DNA of 64,000 nt from Chloracidobacterium sp. Lineage in GTDB: Bacteria > Acidobacteriota > Blastocatellia > Pyrinomonadales > Pyrinomonadaceae. The position numbers and the translations under genes were made by a program. The notes beneath the pieces were generated by a model, which saw only the letters and a list, made by a program, of their open reading frames with translations, had not been told where the DNA came from and searched no databases. The stretch spans positions 1 to 64,000 of the forward strand of contig JADKKB010000001.1 of assembly GCA_016720705.1 (NCBI GenBank). The letters are read 5' to 3'. Below are positions 37,910 through 46,144 of this stretch, one piece after another (the first letter of the stretch is position 1; the number at the start of each line of letters is the position of its first letter).

Positions 37910-39274
37910 ATGGACACTACTAATACTTCAGAGCGAAAAAAGATACTCCTTGCGGACGACTCGGCGACGATCAGAAAGGTCATCGAATTGACGTTTGAGG
38001 ACGAAGGCATCGATGTTTACTCGGTGGCAGATGGCGACGCAGCGATGAAAAAGTTCGTCGAGATCGAACCTGATCTCGTACTCGCGGACGTAAATATGCC
38101 GGGTATGAGCGGTTATCAGATCTGTGAAATGATCAAGCAGGACGAATCTACCTGTGATATACCGGTAATTCTACTCACGGGTTCATTTGAACCTTTCGAT
38201 CCCGGCGAAGCGTCGCGCGTCGGATCCAATTTTTATTTTACAAAGCCGTTTATTTCGATCCGTGACCTCGTGTCGAGGGTAAAGGAGTATTTGGAACTCG
38301 GTGCCTTTGATAATGCCGGCCCGGAGTCGGTGGACATTGACGAACTTTATAATCAGAGCATCTCTGAGTCGGTTGAGCCTGACAATGACGACGTGATCCC
38401 GTTCGGAGCAGAGATCGGCGAGTCGACCGAAGCCGATTCACCGCACGAAGAACTTTTGGTATTGCACGAAGAATTGTCGTCGTTCGATCCTGATGCAGTG
38501 CATACCATCCCGGCAATTACCGAGGAAATGCCGGAGCCATTGGCCGTCGAATCTTCAAACGAAATCGAATCGAGCCGATCCGACGAATTTGAAACAGCAA
38601 TGCCGGACAACGAATCGCCTGAGGATTCGGCGGTCCACATTACCGAACCTGTCGAGGTTGCTGACGTGACCGATCCGCTGGACCTCATCGAAGCCGAGCA
38701 GTCGATTGCGGAAGTCGATCCAATTATCGAGACTCCAGCGGAAACGGCACACGAAGATTCGACGGATCTCGACCTCGGTGACGCCGGAATGGATGACGAT
38801 ATGATCGTCGCGGTGCAACCGAATTCGCACGTCGAGGCCGGCGTTCACACTGAGCTTGATACTGAGATCGAATACTCGGCATCCGACAATGATGAGGTCA
38901 GGTCCGTTTTCATCGACCCGTTCGAAACGCCTGCAGCGGAATTTGAAAGCAACATTTTGAAAGGTGAACCTTCGGAAGATGAGCACCAAGCCAGTTCGCA
39001 GTTGGTAGAACCGGCGGGATTTGCGCCGTCGCCAACTGCCGTTAAGTTTGCACTCGACGATGATCCAGAGCACGATGAGCATACGGCGGACCTTTCCGCT
39101 GAAAGTGATTCGGATAGCGATACCGCTATCTCCGAAGCACTGATCGAAAAGATCACGGAGCGTGTCCTCGCAAGGCTCTCGGACGCTGTTGTCAGAGACG
39201 TTGCTCTTGATGCTGTACCAAAGATCGCTGAAAAACTGATCCGCGAGGCACTCGCGGGAAATCAACGCAATTAG
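37910..39274 (+). CDS. Response regulator with long acidic linker and conserved C-terminal helix
   Basis: The receiver domain (residues about 10-125) has ILLADDSATIRKVIELTF (acidic pair), LVLADVNMPGMSGYQ (phosphorylated Asp) and ILLTGSFEPF and FYFTKPFI (Thr and Lys switch residues). No classical output domain follows. Instead about 270 residues of very acidic, low-complexity sequence lead to a C-terminal block, IEKITERVLARLSDAVVRDV then VPKIAEKLIREAL. Regulators of this build occur in Myxococcota and Acidobacteriota, where the end helix is thought to be a localisation or partner-binding part. The partner kinase is not in this window. 454 residues, intact. Confidence 0.8.
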   Translation: MDTTNTSERKKILLADDSATIRKVIELTFEDEGIDVYSVADGDAAMKKFVEIEPDLVLADVNMPGMSGYQICEMIKQDESTCDIPVILLTGSFEPFDPGEASRVGSNFYFTKPFISIRDLVSRVKEYLELGAFDNAGPESVDIDELYNQSISESVEPDNDDVIPFGAEIGESTEADSPHEELLVLHEELSSFDPDAVHTIPAITEEMPEPLAVESSNEIESSRSDEFETAMPDNESPEDSAVHITEPVEVADVTDPLDLIEAEQSIAEVDPIIETPAETAHEDSTDLDLGDAGMDDDMIVAVQPNSHVEAGVHTELDTEIEYSASDNDEVRSVFIDPFETPAAEFESNILKGEPSEDEHQASSQLVEPAGFAPSPTAVKFALDDDPEHDEHTADLSAESDSDSDTAISEALIEKITERVLARLSDAVVRDVALDAVPKIAEKLIREALAGNQRN

Positions 39275-39304
39275 ACGCTAATTGTTATTGTCAAAAAACT
39301 TAAT

Positions 39305-39345
39305 AGCGGTTGGTTTTCTCGATACGATGAAAACTAGCCGCTTTT
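39305..39345 (+). terminator. Rho-independent terminator after the response regulator
   Basis: AGCGGTTGGTTTTC (39305-39318) pairs with GAAAACTAGCCGCT (39329-39342) over 14 positions, two as G-U, with a 10-base loop and a short T-run. It ends the dcw-pdxA-regulator transcript before valS. Confidence 0.7.
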
Positions 39346-39379
39346 GGTTTAGAATAAAGCTTTTACCGAAAACTCAATT

Positions 39380-42205
39380 ATGGAACTCGCAAAGGCCTAC
39401 GACCCGAAAAACGCCGAAGAAAATCATTACAAACGCTGGGAAGAAGGCGGTTTTTTTGCTCCTGAGATCAATCAGGACCCTGACGCCGTCAAATATTCGA
39501 TCGTGATTCCGCCGCCAAATGTGACGGGCAGCCTGCATATGGGCCACGCCCTCCAACACACTATTATGGATGTGCTCACGCGTCGCAAGCGTATGCAGGG
39601 GTTTCGCACGCTGTGGCTGCCCGGAACCGATCATGCCGGTATTTCGGTTCAGCGAAAGGTCGTCGAGCAGCTTAAGAAAGACGAACACAAAAAGCCGCTG
39701 GATATCGGGCGTGAGGAGTTCTTGCGTCGTTGTTGGGTATGGAAGGAACAGTACGGCAATACGATCACGGAACAAATGCGCCGCGAAGGTGCGTCGGTTG
39801 ATTGGTCGCGTCACCGCTTCACGATGGACGAAGGCCTTTCCGCCGCAGTTCGTAGCGTTTTCGTTTCGCTTTATGAGGAAGGAAACATCTATCGCGGCCT
39901 GCGTATCGTCAACTGGTGCCCGAAGGACAAGACGGTCCTCTCCGATCTCGAGGTCAAAGAAGAATCGCGAAAGGACGGCAAACTTACATACCTCAGGTAC
40001 CCGGTAAAGGGAACTGACCGCACGATCACAGTCGCCACCACCCGGCCCGAAACAATGCTCGGCGATACTGCAGTCGCCGTAAATCCATCGGACGAAAGGT
40101 ACAAGGATCTGATCGGAATGACCGTTGATCTGCCGCTAACGGGCCGCGAAATTCCGATAATTGCGGACGAATACGTCGATGCCGAGTTTGGTACCGGTGC
40201 CGTCAAGATCACGCCGGCTCACGACCCTAATGATTATCAGATCGGGCAACGCCACGATCTGCCGCAGTTGCTGGTGATGAATGAAGACGCGACGATGAAT
40301 GCCGCGGCCGGCACCGAATTCGAGGGGTTAGATCGTTTTATTGCTCGGGCGAAGGTCGTCGAGCGTTTCGAGGAACTCGGATTGCTCGAGAAGGTCGACG
40401 ATTACGAGATCACGCTTCCGGTCTGCGAACGATGCAAAACGATCGTCGAGCCGATACTTTCGGAACAGTGGTTCGTCAAGATGGATGAGCTCCGCGATCT
40501 GGGACTTGAAATGGCAAAGGACAAAGTGCCGCATTTCTCGCCCGAAGTTCCGCACCAGAAGGTTTACATGACGTGGCTCGAGAATCTAAAAGACTGGACG
40601 ATCTCGCGGCAGCTTTGGTGGGGACATCAGATACCGGCGTGGTACGACTCGGACAGGAATGTCTATGTCGCCCGGTCTGCCGAAGAAGCGAAAGAGAAAT
40701 CCGGCGGTAAGGAACTGACGCAGGACAGCGATGTACTCGATACCTGGTTTTCAAGCGGGCTATGGGCGTTCTCGACGTTTGGCTGGACGGGTGAGGAAGT
40801 TGGGGTGAAAGAGACTGTGGGAGAAGGGGAGATTTCTTCTCTTCCACTCCCCAACTCCTCCACTCCCCGACTCCCCGACTTGGAAACCTTTCTCCCGACC
40901 GACGTGCTCGTCACAGGCCGCGACATTATATTTCTGTGGGTGTCGCGGATGATGATGTTGACGAAGAAGTTCACGGGGCAGGTTGCTTTTAATGACTGCG
41001 TGATCACGGGCACTGTTCTTGGCAAAGACGGCAAGCCGATGTCCAAATCGCGTAACAACGGCGTCGATCCGATCGAGATGTTCGACAAGTTTGGCGTGGA
41101 CGCGACGCGTATTTATCTCGCCAGTATCGCGACCGGAGCAGACATTCGCTGGAACGACACCGGAGTCGAAACTTACCGCAACTTTGCCAACAAGATCTGG
41201 AACGCCACGCGGTTTTGTTTGATGAATGCGACTGGAACGCAGGCGCCCTCGCCTGCAACGCCTGTTCCGGCGGCGTCCGACGATGAAGTATCGACAACAT
41301 CAGCGTCCCGAAGCGGAACGCTTGCAGGCGAGGGCGCCTGCGTTCCCGGCGAAACCTCTCTCGCTGACCGCTGGATAGTCTCGAGGCTGAATAAAACTGC
41401 GATCGACGTCAACAAAGCCCTAGACAAATACGAATTCCACACCTCGGTCAGTCTTCTTTATCATTTCTTTTGGGATGATTTCTGCGATTGGTACATCGAG
41501 CTTCGCAAAGACGAGATCAACGCAGGTGACGCGGCGGCCACGACGCGAATGCTGACGATCATTGAGCAAGCCCTGCGGATGCTGCATCCCTTTATGCCGT
41601 ATTTGACGGAGGAATTGTGGCTCAAGCTGCCGGGAACTTCGTCCGCGATGCATAATGCGGCGTACCGAGAGGCCGACGCGACGATCATGCTCGCGGATTA
41701 TCCAAAAGGTGATGTCAGTTTGATCGACGAGCGGGCCGAGAGCGAGATGCAGGCGGTGATCGACGTGATCACGCGAGTGCGTAACATCCGAGCGGAGATG
41801 AATATCCCTGTCGCGAACAAGTTTGCGGTGCATATCGCGGCTGATGCAGCGTTTCAGGAAGTTTTCAAGGCGAACGAAGCTCAGATCCTAAAGCTCGCAA
41901 AGGCCGACAGTCTCGTCATCTCGGGCGAACTCGACGTTCCGCGTGCTTCGGCAAAGGCCGTGACGACAAACGCACGCCTCGCCGTGCCGCTCGAAGGCCT
42001 GATCGACTTTGACAAAGAACGCGAGCGGCTCAACACCGCCATCACCAAGCTCGCCGAAGAGAAATCCCGCCTCGACGCCCAGCTCTCCAACGCAAACTTC
42101 GTCGAACGTGCCCCCGCCGACAAAGTCCAAGAACTCCGTGACCGCGCCACCGAGCTAGAGCATCAAATAACCACGCTCAACAACAATCTGGAGGCTTTGG
42201 GTTAG
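39380..42205 (+). CDS. valS: Valyl-tRNA synthetase
   Basis: Class I synthetase, 941 residues. The HIGH motif lies in PPNVTGSLHMGHALQH (about residue 46), the editing (CP1) domain has RTITVATTRPETMLGDTAVA, the KMSKS motif is GKPMSKSRNNGVDP (about 553), and the C-terminal coiled coil reads DFDKERERLNTAITKLAEEK. The enzyme is 40-60 residues longer than usual because of two in-frame insertions: residues about 471-500 (low-complexity, Glu/Pro/Ser-rich) and about 618-656 (encoded by a long DNA palindrome). Both sit at junctions between conserved blocks, so the enzyme is probably still active. The frame is clean throughout. Confidence 0.97.
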   Translation: MELAKAYDPKNAEENHYKRWEEGGFFAPEINQDPDAVKYSIVIPPPNVTGSLHMGHALQHTIMDVLTRRKRMQGFRTLWLPGTDHAGISVQRKVVEQLKKDEHKKPLDIGREEFLRRCWVWKEQYGNTITEQMRREGASVDWSRHRFTMDEGLSAAVRSVFVSLYEEGNIYRGLRIVNWCPKDKTVLSDLEVKEESRKDGKLTYLRYPVKGTDRTITVATTRPETMLGDTAVAVNPSDERYKDLIGMTVDLPLTGREIPIIADEYVDAEFGTGAVKITPAHDPNDYQIGQRHDLPQLLVMNEDATMNAAAGTEFEGLDRFIARAKVVERFEELGLLEKVDDYEITLPVCERCKTIVEPILSEQWFVKMDELRDLGLEMAKDKVPHFSPEVPHQKVYMTWLENLKDWTISRQLWWGHQIPAWYDSDRNVYVARSAEEAKEKSGGKELTQDSDVLDTWFSSGLWAFSTFGWTGEEVGVKETVGEGEISSLPLPNSSTPRLPDLETFLPTDVLVTGRDIIFLWVSRMMMLTKKFTGQVAFNDCVITGTVLGKDGKPMSKSRNNGVDPIEMFDKFGVDATRIYLASIATGADIRWNDTGVETYRNFANKIWNATRFCLMNATGTQAPSPATPVPAASDDEVSTTSASRSGTLAGEGACVPGETSLADRWIVSRLNKTAIDVNKALDKYEFHTSVSLLYHFFWDDFCDWYIELRKDEINAGDAAATTRMLTIIEQALRMLHPFMPYLTEELWLKLPGTSSAMHNAAYREADATIMLADYPKGDVSLIDERAESEMQAVIDVITRVRNIRAEMNIPVANKFAVHIAADAAFQEVFKANEAQILKLAKADSLVISGELDVPRASAKAVTTNARLAVPLEGLIDFDKERERLNTAITKLAEEKSRLDAQLSNANFVERAPADKVQELRDRATELEHQITTLNNNLEALG
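40795..40884 (+). repeat. In-frame low-complexity insertion in valS
   Basis: Between the conserved protein blocks FSTFGWTGE and TFLPTDVLVTG, the DNA carries a G-rich half followed by a run of CTCCCC units (ACTCCCC, several times, 40,846-40,879). GTTGGGG (40799-40805) and CCCCAAC (40849-40855) form inverted arms. The insert codes for about 28 residues (for example GEGEISSLPLPNSSTPRL) not found in the family core. Confidence 0.6.
41234..41346. repeat. Palindromic REP-like element inserted in-frame in valS
   Basis: The 25-base left arm (41234-41258, beginning GGAACGCAGGCGCC) is the exact reverse complement of 41322-41346, separated by 63 bases. Each arm contains its own GC-rich short palindrome core (GCAGGCG/CGCCTGC). 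The whole unit keeps the valS frame and encodes about 39 extra residues rich in Ala, Ser, Thr and Pro. The form (paired GC-rich arms, under 150 bases) resembles the REP/BIME sequences mobilised by RAYT transposases. Confidence 0.75.
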
Positions 42206-42862
42206 ATGAAGTTGTTCGATATAAGAGTCTTCGCCCTGCTTGTCTTGCTTGCATCGACCAGCTTTGGACAAAGTAGGTCAATTTCTTTAGAGGAATTTGA
42301 TTCGGTTGAGTTAGTTGCGAACACCTTTTTATCAGAGAATCCGTACACCGAGAATACGGAGATACAGTTATTTAAGAAAAAATCCACCAAAGTGGAATCA
42401 AGTCGGAAGGTATTTTGTAAGTACTTGTCGGTGGAACATTCGCATTGTAAGTGGGAGTATACTGAAGACGGAAAGACAACATTTAACGAAGAGATTCTCC
42501 ATGGAAATGCGATGAGTCGTCGAACAGAAGATGGCTCATGGATAACTTCTCGGGCGATCCGTATCGGGCATCTTTTCAAAAGACAGAAGAATTATGCTAC
42601 CGATAAGTATTTTTTTGTTGGTGAAGCGGAAATCGACGGAATGAAGTGTCGCGTCTTTTCAAAAGAATCGGTAAAAATTGATTCCACGAAACAAGAACGA
42701 GTTTCGAAAGCTCCGACTGAAAACAGAAAGATCTGGATCGGTCCTGAAGGCAATTACATGCGAACGGAAGTTCGCTGGACATATTCGCGAGACGGTGACA
42801 TTCATTCAAACTCTACCTTTGCCTATCCGAAAGACCTAAAAATCGAGGCTCCGATCAAGTAG
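42206..42862 (+). CDS. Secreted protein of unknown function, paralogue A
   Basis: Family not recognised. A signal peptide is clear (MKLFDIRVFALLVLLASTSF, then GQ). The mature part has 198 residues, two close cysteine pairs (VFCKYLS, SHCKWEY and MKCRVF), and ends TFAYPKDLKIEAPIK. The last ten residues match the end of the next gene exactly from KDLKIEAPIK, and both share a TEDGSW/ADGGW-like block and a KIWIGPEG/MFIKPDG block, so they are diverged tandem paralogues. It starts directly after the valS stop. Its codons are more A/T-rich than those of its neighbour, which may point to relaxed or recent origin. Confidence 0.7.
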   Translation: MKLFDIRVFALLVLLASTSFGQSRSISLEEFDSVELVANTFLSENPYTENTEIQLFKKKSTKVESSRKVFCKYLSVEHSHCKWEYTEDGKTTFNEEILHGNAMSRRTEDGSWITSRAIRIGHLFKRQKNYATDKYFFVGEAEIDGMKCRVFSKESVKIDSTKQERVSKAPTENRKIWIGPEGNYMRTEVRWTYSRDGDIHSNSTFAYPKDLKIEAPIK

Positions 42863-42875
42863 GAATAATAAACTT

Positions 42876-43523
42876 ATGAAACGCATAGCGATATTGTTGG
42901 TGGTTTTGGTGTTTGGGGCGGTGGCGGCCTCGGCGCAGGTTACGAAAATATCTTCGGCGGAGTTTTCTAAGGCGATGGATGCGGCGTTTTTGGCTTCGGG
43001 TGCGAAGGTGAGGCGTGAGACGAAGGCTATTATTGGTTTTGAGAACGGGAAGATCGTGGAAAATTCGACGGCTATAGAGGAATTTATCCCGCCGGACCGT
43101 TCGCGTTCGCTGTTTGTGGAAGAATTCGCCGGCAGGAAGTCCGAAACTGAGTGGATCATCATCAGCGGCCAGCGTTATAAAAAGGCTGCGGACGGTGGAT
43201 GGTTCAAAACCGAGCCGCTTCCGGTCGTAAAACTCGCAGCAACGACCTCACAACAGCACGCCGAGAACGACAAGACGATGAAGTTCACCAGAGAAGTGCG
43301 TAAGATCGGCAAAAACCTCGTGACAATATTCTCACGCAGCGAAAAGTCCCGTCCCGACGAAGGTGATTGGACCGCAGAGTTTTCAATGTTCATCAAACCC
43401 GACGGCCTGATCAGTTCAGTTTCCCACCGCACTTCCGAAGACGGCCTGTCCAACCTCAAAACCGAAACCACGCTCTACACCTACGACCCCAAAGACCTCA
43501 AGATCGAAGCTCCGATCAAGTAG
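42876..43523 (+). CDS. Secreted protein of unknown function, paralogue B
   Basis: Family not recognised. Signal peptide MKRIAILLVVLVFGAVAASA, then QVTKISSAEF. The mature part of about 195 residues has no cysteines, a beta-rich pattern and a block WTAEFSMFIKPDGLISSV similar to that of other periplasmic LolA-like or outer-surface proteins, but I cannot assign the fold. It ends YDPKDLKIEAPIK, the same tail as the upstream paralogue. It lies 13 bases downstream of paralogue A, in one transcript, and is followed by a bidirectional terminator. Confidence 0.72.
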   Translation: MKRIAILLVVLVFGAVAASAQVTKISSAEFSKAMDAAFLASGAKVRRETKAIIGFENGKIVENSTAIEEFIPPDRSRSLFVEEFAGRKSETEWIIISGQRYKKAADGGWFKTEPLPVVKLAATTSQQHAENDKTMKFTREVRKIGKNLVTIFSRSEKSRPDEGDWTAEFSMFIKPDGLISSVSHRTSEDGLSNLKTETTLYTYDPKDLKIEAPIK

Positions 43524-43543
43524 CGAAATAGGTAGAGAGGCGC

Positions 43544-43582
43544 AAAAAGAGCGGATCGGTCATGGCCTTTCCGCTCTTTTTT
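43544..43582. terminator. Bidirectional rho-independent terminator
   Basis: AAAAAGAGCGGA (43544-43555) pairs with TCCGCTCTTTTT (43570-43581) around a 14-base loop. A-run and T-run flank the stem, so it serves both the plus-strand paralogue B and the minus-strand lipoprotein gene. Confidence 0.85.
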
Positions 43583-43603
43583 AGTTTTAAGTTAGACGCG
43601 AGA

Positions 43604-44077
43604 CTATTTGTCTTCGTCTTTGGCGTCATCCTTGTCGTCCATCGAAGATGACGGCGGCGGTGGCGGCGGAGCGGCACCGGGCTCGATCGTGATATCGATC
43701 GATTTTGATTCCTTCTTTTCGCCCTTGTCGTTGATCATATCCGCGGTTAGCTTGAACTTGCCGCCCTTCATTCCCATAGGGATCGGGAGCGAGTACTTAG
43801 CGGTTCCGCTCGACGGCAGTTCCACCTTGACATCACCGGCAGTCATGGCGGTGCCCTTGTCATCAGCCAAGCTGAACTTGACGGTAACTTTATCCATCGA
43901 GTTCGAAATTACGGCGTCAGCAAAGATCGTGTCCCCAGCCTTGAAGGTGGTCGTTTCGGTCTTGGCGTCCTTATCCTTAAACGTCTTAAAGCTGCTCATA
44001 TTCGCGGTCGAGAAGCTACAAGCTGATGCGACGGCGACGACAGCGATCGATATAAGTATTAAAAATTTAGTCTTCAC
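43604..44077 (-). CDS. Lipoprotein of unknown function
   Basis: A lipoprotein signal is visible: KTKFLILISIAVVAVASAC with the lipobox AVASAC. The mature part of about 137 residues looks like a beta-sandwich (FKAGDTIFADAVISNSMDKV and KVELPSSGTAKYSLPIP) and ends in a PPPPPPSSSMDDKDDAKDED tail. I chose GTG at 44077 because AAGGAG lies eight bases upstream and the next residues are the signal; the frame is open further upstream without a better site. A sigma-70-type promoter lies 65 bases upstream. Confidence 0.72.
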   Translation of the reverse strand: MKTKFLILISIAVVAVASACSFSTANMSSFKTFKDKDAKTETTTFKAGDTIFADAVISNSMDKVTVKFSLADDKGTAMTAGDVKVELPSSGTAKYSLPIPMGMKGGKFKLTADMINDKGEKKESKSIDITIEPGAAPPPPPPSSSMDDKDDAKDEDK

Positions 44078-44141
44078 GTTAGATTCTCCTTCGGTACTAA
44101 AAGATTCAGACATTGATCCCAGTTGTGGTTGGAATTCGAGG

Positions 44142-44170
44142 AGAATAGCTTGCTCTTAAACATAAGTCAA
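44142..44170 (-). promoter_or_regulatory. Sigma-70-type promoter of the lipoprotein gene
   Basis: On the minus strand, TTGACT (44170-44165) and TATTCT (44147-44142) are separated by 17 bases. The lipoprotein GTG start lies 65 bases downstream. Confidence 0.65.
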
Positions 44171-44246
44171 CGCGAAATGCGACAATCGCGCGTAAATTTA
44201 TGACCGGGTTGCGAGAAAGGGCCCTAAAGCAGATAATCAATAGCAT

Positions 44247-45104
44247 ATGAATTGGCTAGAAAATGGTGAATTGATGGCGGCCATCGGCGAGTTTCTCGCT
44301 GAGGATATTGGCCGCGGTGACATTACGACCAAAGCGACGGTTCCGCCCGATACCCGCGGGATCGGACGTTTTTTGGCGAAGGAGTACCTGGTACTGTGTG
44401 GCCTAGATGTTGCGGAAGCAGTGTTTTTCCACCTCGACCCGGACAACGCTGAGATCGAAACGACCGCTAACGAGGGCGACGAGATCGAAGAGGGAACGGT
44501 TTTTGCCACACTGAAGGGCTACGCCGACGTTCTATTGGTCGGCGAGCGTACCGCTCTAAATCTGATCCAGCGTCTGAGCGGTATCGCAACGCTTACCCGG
44601 CAGTATGTAAAGGCCGTCGAGGGTACCAATGCCTCGATCGTTGACACACGAAAGACGACGCCCGGACTGAGGGCTCTCGAGAAGTATGCGGTCAGGATCG
44701 GCGGCGGTAAAAATCACCGAATGGGCCTCGATGACGGCGTTCTGATCAAGGACAATCACATTGCACTTGCCGGTGGTATTACCGAGGCCGTAAAAGCCGC
44801 CAAGAATAGCGTCGGCCATCTGCACAAGATCGAAGTTGAGATCACCAATTGGGCACAACTTCGCGAAGCAATGCTGGCGGGCGCCGAGATCGTGATGCTC
44901 GACAACCAAACTCCTGAGGAAACGGCAAAGCTTGTCGGTATGGCCCGCGACATCAACCCTTCGGTTCTGATCGAGGCGTCGGGTGGTATGGATCTCGACC
45001 GTGTTCGTTCCTATGCTGAGGCAGGCGTTGATCTGATCTCGGTGGGTCGTCTGACACATTCGGCACGGGCAATGGATATTTCATTCAAGATCCAGATCGC
45101 GTAG
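44247..45104 (+). CDS. nadC: Nicotinate-nucleotide pyrophosphorylase (carboxylating)
   Basis: Makes nicotinate mononucleotide from quinolinate and PRPP in NAD synthesis. It has 285 residues. Typical blocks are FLAEDIGRGDITTKATV, GERTALNLIQRLSGIATLT, the quinolinate-binding DTRKTTPGLRALEKYAV, GGGKNHRMGLDDGVLIKDNH and the C-terminal ASGGMDLDRVRSYAEAGVD. Intact. Its end overlaps the end of the convergent CPBP gene by 20 bases. nadA and nadB are not in the window. Confidence 0.95.
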   Translation: MNWLENGELMAAIGEFLAEDIGRGDITTKATVPPDTRGIGRFLAKEYLVLCGLDVAEAVFFHLDPDNAEIETTANEGDEIEEGTVFATLKGYADVLLVGERTALNLIQRLSGIATLTRQYVKAVEGTNASIVDTRKTTPGLRALEKYAVRIGGGKNHRMGLDDGVLIKDNHIALAGGITEAVKAAKNSVGHLHKIEVEITNWAQLREAMLAGAEIVMLDNQTPEETAKLVGMARDINPSVLIEASGGMDLDRVRSYAEAGVDLISVGRLTHSARAMDISFKIQIA

Positions 45105-46062
45105 GAAATCTCAGCGAAGAATAATACCAGAGGCCTAGAACAATTCTTCTCAGTAGCGTCTGTGTCGCTGGTAGCGATACTTCTTTTTCCAGTAGAATCT
45201 TAATTGGGAGAATCGAGAGTATAATCGCGATGGTGCATGCGATGCCGCCTTCGATGCCGTAGGTGGTGCCGGTTAGCCACATTGGGCCGGAGTCGATCTC
45301 TTTCAGCACCGGAGCGGTGACCAGATCGTTCATCCCGCTGACCTCTATTCCGAAGACCGATCCCTGAGCAAAGTTCCACATCAGGTGCAACCCCCACACG
45401 AACCACAGGTCGCGAGTCCTTAAATACGCAACACCGAACCAGATCCCGGCAAGGACGGTGTTAGCGGTCGAGATCAGTCCGGCGTTGGGATTGCCTAGAT
45501 GAACCGCCCCAAAAAAAACGGCCGTAATGGCGATCGCAAGCCAGGCAAGTCCGGATCGGGCAAATGTTTGGAGTATATAGCCGCGGAAAAGCGATTCTTC
45601 GAATGCCGACGCCACAGCAAAGACCAAAAATGATGATAGCAGCGAAACGGCAACTGCCTTTGTGCCGCTGCTATTATTAAGTTCGAAACGCATTCCGCCA
45701 AAGATCATCGCGATCGCGACGGAAACGCCGAGCGTGCAACCCCCGAGTGCGAGGCCATATAAAAAATTACGAAACCACGGTCCCGTAAATGCCGCCCCGA
45801 GAGCCCTGTAAGGCAATCCTTCAAAGAGCTTGCCGCAACCCCAACCGACCAACAGTGCCGGAATCAGTGAAAGCACGCCGTTTGCAACTAAAAAGGGAGG
45901 TGTGCCCGGAAGAATATCGAACCCCAGGACACTCAGCAGTGCGAAGCCCGCCGAGAAGAACAAAAGGCCCGAAAATCCGAACGCGATGACGAATACGATC
46001 GCCCGCCAACCGCTTCTGACGCGGTCGTCTTTGCCAAAAATTATCTGATTCTTAATCTTCAA
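45085..46062 (-). CDS. CPBP-family intramembrane metalloprotease
   Basis: A membrane glutamyl protease of the CAAX/bacteriocin-processing type. About eight membrane segments, and the three active-site motifs are present: AFEESLFRGYILQTF (EExxxR), FGAVHLGNPNAGL (HxxxN) and VWGLHLMWNFAQG (HxxxN-like). I chose TTG at 46062 (LKIKNQIIFGKDD), giving 325 residues, because upstream in-frame starts would run across the start of the divergent histidine kinase. Substrate unknown. Converges with nadC. Confidence 0.82.
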   Translation of the reverse strand: MKIKNQIIFGKDDRVRSGWRAIVFVIAFGFSGLLFFSAGFALLSVLGFDILPGTPPFLVANGVLSLIPALLVGWGCGKLFEGLPYRALGAAFTGPWFRNFLYGLALGGCTLGVSVAIAMIFGGMRFELNNSSGTKAVAVSLLSSFLVFAVASAFEESLFRGYILQTFARSGLAWLAIAITAVFFGAVHLGNPNAGLISTANTVLAGIWFGVAYLRTRDLWFVWGLHLMWNFAQGSVFGIEVSGMNDLVTAPVLKEIDSGPMWLTGTTYGIEGGIACTIAIILSILPIKILLEKEVSLPATQTLLRRIVLGLWYYSSLRFPTRSGS

Positions 46063-46144
46063 GCGATTCGATGATAGCGAAATTAGCCACTGTGGGCAAA
46101 AGGCGGCCCGGACATTTGCGTTTATGCTAAAATTGCCAAAAGTA

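Noticed and set aside
38555..39265. 236-codon open frame antisense to the response regulator tail
   Set aside because: It mirrors the low-complexity acidic codons of the sense gene, has no ribosome binding site and no recognisable domain.
41234..41346. Palindrome in valS as a transcription terminator
   Set aside because: It lies inside an intact coding frame far from any gene end and has no T-run.
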